This document shows positions 1 through 8,359 of a stretch of 36,076 nt of DNA, piece by piece. Source of the stretch: Campylobacterales bacterium (lineage in GTDB: Bacteria > Campylobacterota > Campylobacteria > Campylobacterales > Sulfurimonadaceae); assembly GCA_014764065.1 (NCBI GenBank), contig JACXUG010000005.1, forward strand, positions 1 to 36,076, read 5' to 3'. The position numbers and the translations under genes were made by a program. The notes beneath the pieces were generated by a model. That model saw only the letters and a list, made by a program, of their open reading frames with translations, was not told where the DNA came from and did not search any database. Positions within the stretch are counted from its first letter, which is position 1, and the number at the start of each line of letters is the position of its first letter.

Positions 1-1500
1 CTCCAGACCGTCTGTATTGAACTCCGGCATATATTTTTTGACCTTCGCGATCATCTGCGCATCGTGTGCACGGTTTTCATCCAGCCAGAAAACAACCGGA
101 ATCTGCTCGATCTGGCCGCGTTCGAATGCGAGGCGGATCCAGTCTTTGATCGGGATATCTTTCGCACGGGACATGCGCCAGATGTCACCCGCTTCACATT
201 CGAAACTCATCAGAACCGTACCGTCTTCGGCAGTGACCGTCACCGTACCCGCTTCTGTAAGTTCGAACGTTGTCGGGTGTGAACCGTACTCTTCGGCTTT
301 CTGCGCCATCAGGCCGATGTTCTGCATTGTACCCATTGTCGTGACGTCGAACTGGCCGTTTTTCACACAGTCGGCGAGCATCTCTTCGTGGAACAGACCG
401 TAAGTAGAGTCCGGAATGACCGCAACACACTCAAGTGCGTCACCGTTGCGATCCCACTGCTTACCGCCTTCGCGGACGACGACCGGCATGGAAGCATCGA
501 TGATGATGTCGTTCGGCGCGTTGAAGTTCGTCGTACCCTTGTCAGAGTCGACCATGGCGATTTTCGGGCTGTCGGAATCGACGACCGCCTTGAAAGCCGC
601 CTTGATCTCGGCTTCTTTCGCATGGCCCTTGATTTTCTTCTCGAGGTCGGACATACCGAGGTTCGGGTTGACACCGACCTCTTTGAAAGTATCCGCATAC
701 TTTTTGAAGACATCTTCGAAGAAGATTTCGAAACCGTGACCGAACATGATCGGGTCAGAGATCTTCATCATGGTCGCTTTGAGGTGGAGCGACCAGATGA
801 GGCCTTTCGCTTTCGCATCTTCGATCGTCTGCTTGTAGAAGGCACGCAGTGCGCTGACAGACATAAACGTACCGTCAAGGACTTCACCCTCGAGCGCGTC
901 GATCGTTTTGAGCGTATTGCCGTTGAGTGCGATCGTCACCTTCTGTGCTTTGTCCATTGTGACGGACTTCTCGTTGCCGTAGAAGTCGCCGTTGCCGGCC
1001 ATGTGCGCAACATACGCTTTGGAGTTCTCAGAGTACGCTTTGAGGCGGTGCGGGTTTTTCTGCGCATAGTTCTTGACCGCTTTCGCCGCGCGGCGGTCGG
1101 AGTTTCCTTCGCGCAGTACCGGGTTGACCGCAGAACCCAGGCAGGTGCTATACGTTGCCTGGAGCGCTTTTTCTTCATCGTTCGCCGGATTTTCAGGGTA
1201 GTTCGGGATATCGTAACCCTGGCTCTGAAGTTCGGCGATACAGTCTTTGAGCTGACCGACGGATGCAGAGATATTCGGCAGCTTGATAATGTTAGCTTCA
1301 GGCTTCAGGACAAGCTCGCCCAGTTTTGACAGCTCATCTTCACCTTTACCCATCGCGGCAAGGACACGACCTGCAAGTGAGATATCGCTTTGTTCCAGTT
1401 CGACGCCGCCCTCAGCGCAGAATTTGGAAGCAATCGGAAAGAACGAGTATGTAGCCAAAGCCGGAGCTTCGTCAATTTTCGACCAGATGATTTTAGACAT
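1..1500 (-). CDS. icd: NADP-dependent isocitrate dehydrogenase, monomeric type (partial, 3' end outside window)
   Basis: Oxidative decarboxylation of isocitrate to 2-oxoglutarate in the cytoplasm (reversible, so usable in a reductive TCA cycle). The minus frame is open from ATG at 1500 to the left edge, giving 500 codons without a stop; the monomeric family is usually about 740 residues, so roughly the last third is missing. Family signatures seen: N-terminus MSKIIWSKIDEAP, the substrate-binding stretch GSAVNPVLREGNSDRR, and PVVFWLDENRAHDAQ near the left edge. This is the monomeric enzyme, not the dimeric E. coli type. Start choice: GAGGA six bases upstream of the ATG. A TATATT -10-like element lies near 1540. 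The downstream gene (mltG) is on the same strand but upstream by 145 bases, so icd probably has its own promoter. Family call is firm; pathway direction is inference. Confidence 0.95.
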   Translation of the reverse strand, partial: MSKIIWSKIDEAPALATYSFFPIASKFCAEGGVELEQSDISLAGRVLAAMGKGEDELSKLGELVLKPEANIIKLPNISASVGQLKDCIAELQSQGYDIPNYPENPANDEEKALQATYSTCLGSAVNPVLREGNSDRRAAKAVKNYAQKNPHRLKAYSENSKAYVAHMAGNGDFYGNEKSVTMDKAQKVTIALNGNTLKTIDALEGEVLDGTFMSVSALRAFYKQTIEDAKAKGLIWSLHLKATMMKISDPIMFGHGFEIFFEDVFKKYADTFKEVGVNPNLGMSDLEKKIKGHAKEAEIKAAFKAVVDSDSPKIAMVDSDKGTTNFNAPNDIIIDASMPVVVREGGKQWDRNGDALECVAVIPDSTYGLFHEEMLADCVKNGQFDVTTMGTMQNIGLMAQKAEEYGSHPTTFELTEAGTVTVTAEDGTVLMSFECEAGDIWRMSRAKDIPIKDWIRLAFERGQIEQIPVVFWLDENRAHDAQMIAKVKKYMPEFNTDGLE

Positions 1501-1645
1501 TCTATATCCTCGAAGTGTGAAGTTGATCGGCATTACTAAATATAATTCAGAACCGCCGATTGAAAATTACAGGGTCATCATATCACTTCAATCGTGTTTC
1601 AAGCCAAATCAAGAATAAACGGGGGAGAATATTTGAATTACTGTA

Positions 1646-2602
1646 TCATTTAGTAACACGGTTAATGTTGCGTAAGTGTGTAGAATAGTAACGCGCAAAG
1701 CGGTGCTTGCCGTCCGCGCCTTTTGTAAAATAGAGGTAATCCGTTTTGGCCGGGAAGATCGCCGCCCTGATCGCCTCAAAGCCCACGTTGCAGACCGGTG
1801 CGGTGGGCAGTCCGTTGTGCAGATAGGTGTTGTATTCGCTTTTGTCCGAACGGATACGGGCGGCGGTGATCCGCTCGTGGGAGTAACGGCCGTAATTGAG
1901 TGTACCGTCCATCTGCAGTTTCATCCCCTTGGCCAGGCGGTTGGCGATGACGGAGGAGACCAGCGGCATCTCCGCGTTGTCTGCCGCCTCTTTCTGGATC
2001 ACGGAGGCGATAACGATATAGTGGTACCATTTGCGCTCATTGTAGAGGCCGAAGATCTTCTCCGCCCAGGCACGCTGTTTCGTTTCGGCGTAGTGCAGCA
2101 GCAGACGGACCGCGTCGGATTCGGTAATGCCGATGGGGAGCTGGTAGGTGTCCGGAACCAGCGCACCCTCCTCATAGGGGCTCTGCTCTCGGAACGCAGC
2201 CATTAGCCGCTGCGGATCGAGCCCGTGGCTCTCGGCGAGCTGCGTAAAAAAGACATGGGTCGTCTCCCCGGGGACGAGGGTGACCGGTTTCATCGCCGCC
2301 TTGGAGGTCGTAATGCGGTAAAGGAAGTCGCCGTGGCTCATCGCCGTACCGCCCAGGTCGATCCATCCGTACTGCGGCTGTCCGACGAAGCGCAGCAAAA
2401 AGGCGTCCAGACGGTTGAGCTGCGGGTTGGCGGTTTCGAGGTGTGTTATAATCTTGCGAATTGATCCCTGGGGAATATAGAGCACCTTCGATGTCGTTAG
2501 CCCCATATTCAGGTAATAAATGAACGACAACGCCATCAGCAGAGCGATTGCACAAACCCATTTGAGGATCATTTCCGTCATTGCCTTCTGTCTGATCGTC
2601 AT
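1646..2602 (-). CDS. mltG: Endolytic murein transglycosylase MltG
   Basis: Inner-membrane lytic transglycosylase that cuts nascent peptidoglycan strands. 318 residues: one N-terminal membrane segment (about 11-31), a LysM-like region, then the YceG domain. The catalytic glutamate is E205 in VIQKEA, followed by the family blocks SSVIANRLAKGMKLQMDGT and the C-terminal YLYF. Start at 2602 has GAGGT 11 bases upstream; in-frame ATGs at 2581 and 2572 are alternatives. All three starts lie inside the 5' end of the divergent AsmA-like gene (start 2520), so the two genes overlap by 53-83 bases head to head. Slightly short at the N-terminus compared with E. coli MltG, as is common in this phylum. Confidence 0.93.
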   Translation of the reverse strand: MTIRQKAMTEMILKWVCAIALLMALSFIYYLNMGLTTSKVLYIPQGSIRKIITHLETANPQLNRLDAFLLRFVGQPQYGWIDLGGTAMSHGDFLYRITTSKAAMKPVTLVPGETTHVFFTQLAESHGLDPQRLMAAFREQSPYEEGALVPDTYQLPIGITESDAVRLLLHYAETKQRAWAEKIFGLYNERKWYHYIVIASVIQKEAADNAEMPLVSSVIANRLAKGMKLQMDGTLNYGRYSHERITAARIRSDKSEYNTYLHNGLPTAPVCNVGFEAIRAAIFPAKTDYLYFTKGADGKHRFARYYSTHLRNINRVTK

Positions 2603-5600
2603 TACCGTTCTCTACCTCACCCTCTCAAGCGGAATCCATCTGGGCAAGCTGAAACTCGGCCGCCTCTATGCGGAGAAATTATACCTCAAGTGGGACAATG
2701 CCCTGCGCGTAGAGATCGGGTCGATCGCCCTCGCCCCTTCCGACGCACCGGAGGAACCCAACAGCCTCCTGGACCTTCAGCGGCGTGTTGCCGCCGCCCT
2801 GCATCACATGGACGACCTCTGGATCGGCAGCCTGCGGATCGACCGCATCCGGATTGGCAACGAAATGAACGGGTCGGTCCTCTTCGATCCGCACCACCGC
2901 AGTCAGCTCCTCCTGGCCTCACCAAAGCGGGGGCACGTGGCACTGACCCTCTCGCCCGTCCGGTTTTCGGATGCCTATAAGGTGGAGTGTTACGGGGATA
3001 TGCACGATTTCAACGGAACGTTCCGGCTCGAGGGCGTCCTGCAGCCGGAACAGGGCGAGCTCTACCTTGGCGGTGCCATCGATATCGCTGCAGATATCCA
3101 CCTCCGCCTGGGGCTGCATGCGACGCAGGATGCCCTGACACTGAACACCTTCTCGACCGAACCGTTTGCGAGTGTCGCGCCGATCGTTAAGCCCCTGCAC
3201 CTCTCCGGCAATGTCGAGCCCTGGATCGTCGCGCGGGCCCAGGGCGGGCCGGTGATGCTGCACACCCTGCAGACGACCCTCCCCTATGCCGAACCGGCCA
3301 AAGCCTTTGACAATCTTTTCGGCCACCTGACGTTTCAGAATGCCCGTTACCGGTTTGCCAACGTCCCGGAGGACTTTGAACCCGCCCTTGCCCCGAACGT
3401 GACCGTCCGCTTCGAACACAAAACCCTAGATATCCGTCCGGAAAATGCCATCTTCTACGGCCAGCCCGGCGGCGACACCCATATCGCCATCGATTTTGGC
3501 GGCCATGCACCGCAACTGCGGCTCTCCATCCACACCACGGCGCAGTTCACCCCCCCGCTGCAGCGCCTGACCGCTTCGTACGGCATCGACCTCCCCTTTA
3601 CCCAGACCGCCGGGCTCACCGATATGAACCTGAGCCTGACCGTTGACCTCGAGGACTCCCACACGACGGCGGAGGCGCAGTTCAGCACGGCCAAAAGCCG
3701 CATCGACCTCTCCGGTCTCCCCATTTCCGTTTCCCGGGCCGCGGTCGATCTGAAAGGTTCCGAAGTCACCCTACGCACCGTCGAGGCGGCGCTCTTTGAC
3801 GGCAACGTCACGGGGCGTGTCAGCGGTACCTTCAACCCGGCCAAGCATAACGGCGCCCTGCGGTTCAACATCGGCAAAGTGCGCTACCCTGTCGGCGCCG
3901 GACCCATTAGCCTCGATCCAGTCACCGTGCCGCTGCATTTCGAGTACCGCTTCCACCCCAAAGGCGACACCATCCGTTTCGACGCTTCCCGCTGGCACTA
4001 TATGGAGCACAATCTCTCCGCCGACGCCTTTACCGCACCGTTCGATCTGAAAAAACTCCTGCTGACCGTCCCCAAAACTGCCGTCGCCGTCGATAAGACG
4101 GCAGGGGCGACCGTCAAGGGCGAGATCTGCCTTGCTGATCCCTCGGCGTCTCTGCTCGTGGACCTGCTGTCGCTTCGGGCCGGGACCCTCAAGACCACAC
4201 AGGCACACGCCCGCTTTCATATCCGGGCCGACGAAAACATCACGGTGACCAGCAGCGCGGAAACACACTGGGCACTGGATGAAACACCGGTCACTATCTC
4301 CCCCTTTACCCTGTCGCGCCAGCACGGGATCTTCAGGCTCTCACCGGCCGTCGTCTCGATCGAGCACCAGCTGACCGGCTCTGTGGAAGGGATCTTTGAG
4401 CCGGCTACCATGGCGACCGAACTCAACGTGTCGAAATTCCGGCTGGAAGACGAATGGCTCGGCAGGCTGATGCAGGGGATGGAGCAGTTCAGCGTCTATA
4501 TCGTCCCCATCGATAATGAGTACGACATCGTCATCCCGTCGATCAACATGGTCTACTCCACGCTCGGGCACGGATGGCGCCTGCACTTTTTCTCCCTCGA
4601 TGCATTTACGCGACACTCCCCGCTGCTGCGCGACTACAACCTGACCGACAGCACCATCTCCGCCTGGTCAGAGAACGGCGGCTATCCTATCAGCTTCGAG
4701 GGCACCGTCGACTACCCCTACGCCCTGACGGCTTTCAACGGGAAATCGGTCAATACCTACCAGTTCAAAGGTCAGATCGAGCAAAACGGCTCGCTTAAAT
4801 CGACGATCAACGACCGCATCACGGTGGAGCGAAGCGATACGATCCGCATCCGCTCTAACGGCGTCGCTTTCAGCCAGCCCGAACTGACCCGTTTCTACCG
4901 CGAGCACCATTTCAGCAGCGACGAGAATGGGAGCGAATCGAACACCACGATCCATATCGACGCGAACAATACGGCAATCCTCTTCCCGGGCGACCGCAAG
5001 GCCAAGGCCGACCGCATCACCATCGACTACAGCAACAACCATATACAGGGGCAGCTCTACAAAGCCGACGGGGGCGCCAAGCTCGAGGTAAAAGGCGAAA
5101 CGTTCTACCTCTTTGGGTACCGGCTCGACGACGACTTCATGAACCACTTTTTCAACCTCACCAAAGTCAAGGGCGGTACCCTGGACTTTTACCTTATCGG
5201 AGAAAGGGACGACTTCAAGGGACTGGCCAAGATCAACGATACGACCGTACGCGACTACGTGCTGTTCAACAACCTCTTTGCCTTTATCAATACCGTCCCC
5301 GCCCTCGTCACCTTCTCGCTCCCTTCGTATGAGACCAACGGGATCCAAGTGAGTTCCGCCTACGCCAAACTCGCGTTTCATGAGAAACTCCTCTCGATCT
5401 CAAACATCAAGATCGACAGCAAGGAGCTCGATTTTGCCGGCCAGGGTGCCATCGACTACAACACGGAACGCATCAAGATGCAGCTGACCGTCAAGACCCA
5501 GGCCGCGGAAAACATCCGTAAAATCCCGCTGGTCGGCTACATCCTTGTCGGTGACGACCAATCCGTCCTGACGACGCTGAACGTATCGGGCCCGCTGAGC

Positions 5601-5780
5601 GACCCGAAGGTGGAGAATACCATCGCAAAAGATATCATCGTCATCCCCTTCAACATCCTCAAGCGCGCCCTCGATTTCCCGGTCCACTATCTCAAAATGC
5701 TAGACAGCGGCTCCGACGGCGAAACCGAAAAGGAGAACGGGACCCAGCCCATCACTTCCGGCACTCCTCCCGTTAATTGA
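2520..5780 (+). CDS. AsmA/YhdP-like (DUF3971-type) envelope protein
   Basis: 1086-residue protein with one N-terminal membrane anchor (about residues 18-40) followed by a very long, beta-rich, probably periplasmic region. The C-terminal part (about 860-1050) has the AsmA-like features: low-complexity beta strands, a VPALVTFSLPSYETNGI segment, FAGQGAIDYNTERI, and the closing KIPLVGYILVGDDQ / VSGPLSDPKVEN motif. AsmA-like proteins such as YhdP and TamB are thought to form hydrophobic grooves that move phospholipid between inner and outer membrane; this role is inferred here. The start is supported by AGGT six bases upstream. It is divergent from and overlaps mltG at the 5' end. The mlaA-mlaC-RND operon at 10862-14766 suggests that this region gathers envelope-lipid functions, but the two loci are not one operon. 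Confidence 0.82.
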   Translation: MNDNAISRAIAQTHLRIISVIAFCLIVITVLYLTLSSGIHLGKLKLGRLYAEKLYLKWDNALRVEIGSIALAPSDAPEEPNSLLDLQRRVAAALHHMDDLWIGSLRIDRIRIGNEMNGSVLFDPHHRSQLLLASPKRGHVALTLSPVRFSDAYKVECYGDMHDFNGTFRLEGVLQPEQGELYLGGAIDIAADIHLRLGLHATQDALTLNTFSTEPFASVAPIVKPLHLSGNVEPWIVARAQGGPVMLHTLQTTLPYAEPAKAFDNLFGHLTFQNARYRFANVPEDFEPALAPNVTVRFEHKTLDIRPENAIFYGQPGGDTHIAIDFGGHAPQLRLSIHTTAQFTPPLQRLTASYGIDLPFTQTAGLTDMNLSLTVDLEDSHTTAEAQFSTAKSRIDLSGLPISVSRAAVDLKGSEVTLRTVEAALFDGNVTGRVSGTFNPAKHNGALRFNIGKVRYPVGAGPISLDPVTVPLHFEYRFHPKGDTIRFDASRWHYMEHNLSADAFTAPFDLKKLLLTVPKTAVAVDKTAGATVKGEICLADPSASLLVDLLSLRAGTLKTTQAHARFHIRADENITVTSSAETHWALDETPVTISPFTLSRQHGIFRLSPAVVSIEHQLTGSVEGIFEPATMATELNVSKFRLEDEWLGRLMQGMEQFSVYIVPIDNEYDIVIPSINMVYSTLGHGWRLHFFSLDAFTRHSPLLRDYNLTDSTISAWSENGGYPISFEGTVDYPYALTAFNGKSVNTYQFKGQIEQNGSLKSTINDRITVERSDTIRIRSNGVAFSQPELTRFYREHHFSSDENGSESNTTIHIDANNTAILFPGDRKAKADRITIDYSNNHIQGQLYKADGGAKLEVKGETFYLFGYRLDDDFMNHFFNLTKVKGGTLDFYLIGERDDFKGLAKINDTTVRDYVLFNNLFAFINTVPALVTFSLPSYETNGIQVSSAYAKLAFHEKLLSISNIKIDSKELDFAGQGAIDYNTERIKMQLTVKTQAAENIRKIPLVGYILVGDDQSVLTTLNVSGPLSDPKVENTIAKDIIVIPFNILKRALDFPVHYLKMLDSGSDGETEKENGTQPITSGTPPVN

Positions 5781-5837
5781 GACTCACTCTCAAAAAGTTA
5801 CCAAACGTGACAAAAATGTTTTTCATCCTTCATTTTT

Positions 5838-5856
5838 GATAATGATTGTCATATCT
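5838..5856 (+). promoter_or_regulatory. Fur-box-like operator upstream of porin
   Basis: The 19-mer GATAATGATTGTCATATCT matches 13 of 19 positions of the classical Fur consensus GATAATGATAATCATTATC, with the first nine bases identical. It ends two bases before a TTGACA -35 element, a position where a bound repressor would block RNA polymerase. Iron-dependent repression of the porin (and perhaps the flavoprotein genes behind it) is inference. Confidence 0.6.
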
Positions 5857-5857
5857 A

Positions 5858-5887
5858 TTGACATTCAGAACTGAAATCGCCTATACT
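5858..5887 (+). promoter_or_regulatory. Sigma70-type promoter of porin gene
   Basis: Perfect TTGACA at 5858-5863, 18-base spacer, then TATACT at 5882-5887. Predicted transcription start is about 5893-5895, which leaves a leader of about 60 bases before the ATG at 5955. Confidence 0.6.
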
Positions 5888-5891
5888 TCAC

Positions 5892-5924
5892 CCATGATTT
5901 TGGGAATGATTCTTGAAATCATGG
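5892..5924 (+). promoter_or_regulatory. 9-bp perfect inverted repeat in porin leader
   Basis: CCATGATTT (5892-5900) and AAATCATGG (5916-5924) are exact inverted repeats around a 15-base loop. They sit at the predicted 5' end of the porin transcript. This could be a stabilising 5' stem-loop in the RNA or an operator in DNA; there is no U-run, so it is not a terminator. Confidence 0.45.
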
Positions 5925-5954
5925 AATCAATCACCACGTCAAAAGGATAACTTA

Positions 5955-7199
5955 ATGAAGCACATCGCACTTTCACTGGCAGCCGCCCTCCTGGCAGGCA
6001 CGGCACTCTATGCAAACGAGCTTGACGATCTCAAAGCACAGATCGCCGAACTTCAGGAAAAGACGGATACCCTGATCGACGAAACGTCGAATCTGAAGAC
6101 CGGCTTCAACTATACAACGGTCGACACGAACGCCTCCGTCAACGGCATGGGGCCGGCGGCCTCCAAGGTCTACTACTCCAAATCCCCGCTCTCCATCGGC
6201 GGGTACGGCGAAATGTTCTGGTCCTCGCCGGACAAAGACGGTGCGGCCGGTGACGCCTATACGGACGTCTACCGCTTTGTTCCCTATATCGGGTACAAGT
6301 TCAGCGACAATATCGTTCTCAACACCGAGCTCGAGTTCGAACACGGCGGCGAAGAGATCGCCATCGAGTTCATGTACCTCGACTTCCTGCTCAACGAGGC
6401 GTTCAATATCCAAGTCGGCAACCTGCTGGTGCCGATGGGGCTCATCAACCAGCGCCATGAGCCGACGCTCTTCAATACGGTGCAGCGCCCGGACGTCGAA
6501 AAATACCTGATCCCGTCTACCTGGCATGAGACGGGCATCCTCGCCTACGGCAGCTTCAGCGACATCGGGCTGAGCTATACGGCCGGGATCATCAACGCTC
6601 TGGCGCTGAACAACGATAACAATATGCCCGGTTCCGTCAATAAAAAGTGGATCCGCAGCGGCCGTATCGGTTCGGAGGAGAACGGCCCAATGCAGCGCGT
6701 CGCCTTCGTCGGCCGCGTGGACTACAGCGGCATCAGCGGCCTGCTCCTGGGGACCTCCGCCTATTACGGTGCCGCGACACAGGGGCGCCCGAGCGGCGTA
6801 AACGCCTTTATGTACGACTTCTACGGCCAGTATGAAAAGGCGGGGTTCAAGCTCAAAGGACTCTACACGGCCACCAGCGTCTCCGATGCGCAGAAGATCT
6901 GGGCCGAAGCGGCGGACGGTGCGCAGGGGTACTACGTCAATGCAGAGTACGACGTCCTCGCGACGCTTTCCACGCGCTACCGCCTGCCGCTCTTCGTCCA
7001 GTATGAGAACTACGACCCCGTCTCCTCCGTCGCCGGCGGCACACGCCCCGACCTCGAGCAGACCAACACGACCGTCGGCGTGAACTTCTTCCCGCACGAG
7101 CAGGTCGTCCTGAAAGCTGACTACGCCATGACCAACTACCACGACAGCGCCCTCGAGGACTACAATGTCATCAGCGTCGCGATGGGTTTCGTTTTCTAA
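5955..7199 (+). CDS. Outer-membrane porin (OprO/OprP-like beta barrel)
   Basis: 414 residues. Signal peptide about 1-19 (cleavage near LYA-NE), then a short coiled coil (about 20-45, ELDDLKAQIAELQEK) as in phosphate-selective-porin-like trimeric porins, then alternating beta strands typical of a barrel and a terminal Phe (MGFVF), the outer-membrane assembly signal. An upstream in-frame ATG at 5913 would put 14 extra residues before the signal peptide; ATG 5955 has AAGGA eight bases upstream and is preferred. The Fur-like box and the -35/-10 elements precede it. It is followed after 150 bases by the FMN-binding protein. Substrate is unknown: similarity to OprO/P folds does not prove phosphate transport, and the Fur-like site points rather to iron-related use. 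Confidence 0.8.
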   Translation: MKHIALSLAAALLAGTALYANELDDLKAQIAELQEKTDTLIDETSNLKTGFNYTTVDTNASVNGMGPAASKVYYSKSPLSIGGYGEMFWSSPDKDGAAGDAYTDVYRFVPYIGYKFSDNIVLNTELEFEHGGEEIAIEFMYLDFLLNEAFNIQVGNLLVPMGLINQRHEPTLFNTVQRPDVEKYLIPSTWHETGILAYGSFSDIGLSYTAGIINALALNNDNNMPGSVNKKWIRSGRIGSEENGPMQRVAFVGRVDYSGISGLLLGTSAYYGAATQGRPSGVNAFMYDFYGQYEKAGFKLKGLYTATSVSDAQKIWAEAADGAQGYYVNAEYDVLATLSTRYRLPLFVQYENYDPVSSVAGGTRPDLEQTNTTVGVNFFPHEQVVLKADYAMTNYHDSALEDYNVISVAMGFVF

Positions 7200-7276
7200 G
7201 ACGGCTTTCCCGGGGAGAGCCCGGCATGCAGGTTTCTCCCTCCTGCTTCCCGGGGTTCGCGGTTGCCGTCGTGTGT

Positions 7277-7282
7277 TATAAT
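7277..7282 (+). promoter_or_regulatory. Extended -10 element (TGTTATAAT) upstream of FMN-binding gene
   Basis: TG at 7274-7275 followed by TATAAT at 7277-7282 forms an extended -10. A second TATAAT is at 7325-7330, 20 bases before the ATG at 7350. The flavoprotein gene can therefore be transcribed independently of the porin. Confidence 0.45.
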
Positions 7283-7304
7283 TTTTGCCGAACCGATCAT
7301 CAAG

Positions 7305-7325
7305 CCCTCTGATCTGAGGGGTTTT
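7305..7325 (+). terminator. Short hairpin with T-run in leader of FMN-binding gene
   Basis: CCCTC (7305-7309), six-base loop, GAGGG (7316-7320), then GTTTT. It may end porin transcripts or attenuate transcripts from the 7277 promoter. The stem is only five base pairs, so the call is weak. Confidence 0.3.
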
Positions 7326-7349
7326 ATAATCCGTTTACAAGAAAGACCC

Positions 7350-7877
7350 ATGCTGAAAAATGTGATAATAACCCTCTTTTTCCTCTGTGCCGCTGCAGAA
7401 GCCGCGCCGCTCATTTCGCCCATCGAAGCGATGCAGCATGCCTTCGGGGTCCAGAGTGAAGTGACGAAGAAAAACAAACTGATCAACAGTGAACAGGCCG
7501 CCGCCGTCACCAAGCTTGCCAAACTGAAGCTCGAGACGAAGATCTACCGTTTTTATACCGCGGCAATCGACGGAAAAGCGGTCGGATACGGGGTGCTCAT
7601 CACACGCCAGGTCCGCCAGAAAGATGCCACGGTGCTCTACATGATCGCCCCCGAAGGCACGATCCGCGCCATCGAAATCGTTGCCTTTAACGAACCGCCG
7701 GAGTACATGCCTCAGAACACCTATCTCGAGCAGTTTAAAGGCAAGGACGCCAACGCGACGCTGCGTGTTGGCAAAGATATCCCGACCGTCAGCGGCGCGA
7801 CGCTGAGCGCGCGCAACGTGACCGATGGCGCCCGCCTTGCCCTAGCGCTCTTTGAAACCGTTATCAGGAAGCATTGA
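7350..7877 (+). CDS. Exported FMN-binding protein with covalent-flavin motif
   Basis: 175 residues: signal peptide about 1-18 and an FMN_bind domain (about 60-170) like that of NqrC/RnfG. The flavinylation motif SGAT is at residues 148-151, making T151 the expected site of phosphoester-linked FMN, placed by an ApbE transferase; such a gene lies nearby at 9173-10108 on the other strand. Expected location is the periplasm, as a one-electron carrier. An upstream in-frame start at 7263 is unlikely because it would hide the signal peptide. The stop codon overlaps the ATG of the next gene by one base (TGATG), so the three genes 7350-8826 are translationally coupled. Partner reductase or acceptor is not obvious from sequence. 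Confidence 0.82.
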   Translation: MLKNVIITLFFLCAAAEAAPLISPIEAMQHAFGVQSEVTKKNKLINSEQAAAVTKLAKLKLETKIYRFYTAAIDGKAVGYGVLITRQVRQKDATVLYMIAPEGTIRAIEIVAFNEPPEYMPQNTYLEQFKGKDANATLRVGKDIPTVSGATLSARNVTDGARLALALFETVIRKH

Positions 7878-8359
7878 TGCGCTTCACCCTCGTCAAGGAC
7901 CTGCGCAGCGATGCGCTGATGCGTCCGCTGCTCAACGGCCTGCTCCTCTTTACGGGGAGCTTCCTCGTCGCCGACGCCTTTCTTAAACGCGACCACATCG
8001 GCCTCGACCGCGAGCGCCTTTCCAACACCCTCTACGGGAACGAAGCGGAGTTCATCGACCCCGTCAGCGAACACTTTGTGCTCGAGCTCCTGCACAGCGA
8101 CATCTTCTTCATGATGATGACCCTGCTGACCCTCTCCGCCATCTATGCGCGCCTCTGCCCGCTCAAGCGCATCGCCGCGGTCGTGATCAACCTGGCGATG
8201 GTCGCCGCCCTCGCCGACGTCGTTTTGTTCGTGCTGGCCTATTACCGGGGTGACGCCTACCTGCTGCCGTGGCTGGGCGCTTTCTGGACCTGGCACGGCG
8301 CGGCGCTTTTCATGGCCTTCGCCTCGCTGCTCTACCTGAACGTCCTCAAGAAGCCCTGA
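7877..8359 (+). CDS. Unrecognised 4-helix membrane protein A in flavoprotein operon
   Basis: 160 residues with four predicted membrane segments (about 18-36, 67-90, 97-122, 130-153). I do not recognise a named family. Histidines lie in or near membrane segments: the SEHFVLELLHSD region before and at helix 2, and WHGAALF in helix 4. These could be haem or metal ligands, but this is inference. It starts at the ATG that overlaps the stop of the FMN-binding gene and its own stop overlaps the next ATG. It resembles the downstream protein in layout: a Leu-rich LE...H motif at the start of helix 2 preceded by a Tyr/Gly/Pro-containing loop. Confidence 0.75.
   Translation: MRFTLVKDLRSDALMRPLLNGLLLFTGSFLVADAFLKRDHIGLDRERLSNTLYGNEAEFIDPVSEHFVLELLHSDIFFMMMTLLTLSAIYARLCPLKRIAAVVINLAMVAALADVVLFVLAYYRGDAYLLPWLGAFWTWHGAALFMAFASLLYLNVLKKP

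Noticed and set aside
388-1329. Open frame of 313 codons on the plus strand opposite icd
   Set aside because: Shadow of a highly coding, GC-rich gene: the protein is Arg/Asp/Val-rich with no family features, while the minus frame is a clear monomeric isocitrate dehydrogenase.
5973-7142. Open frame of 389 codons antisense to the porin
   Set aside because: No signal, no motif and composition of a codon-bias shadow; the porin on the plus strand has signal peptide, barrel pattern and terminal Phe.
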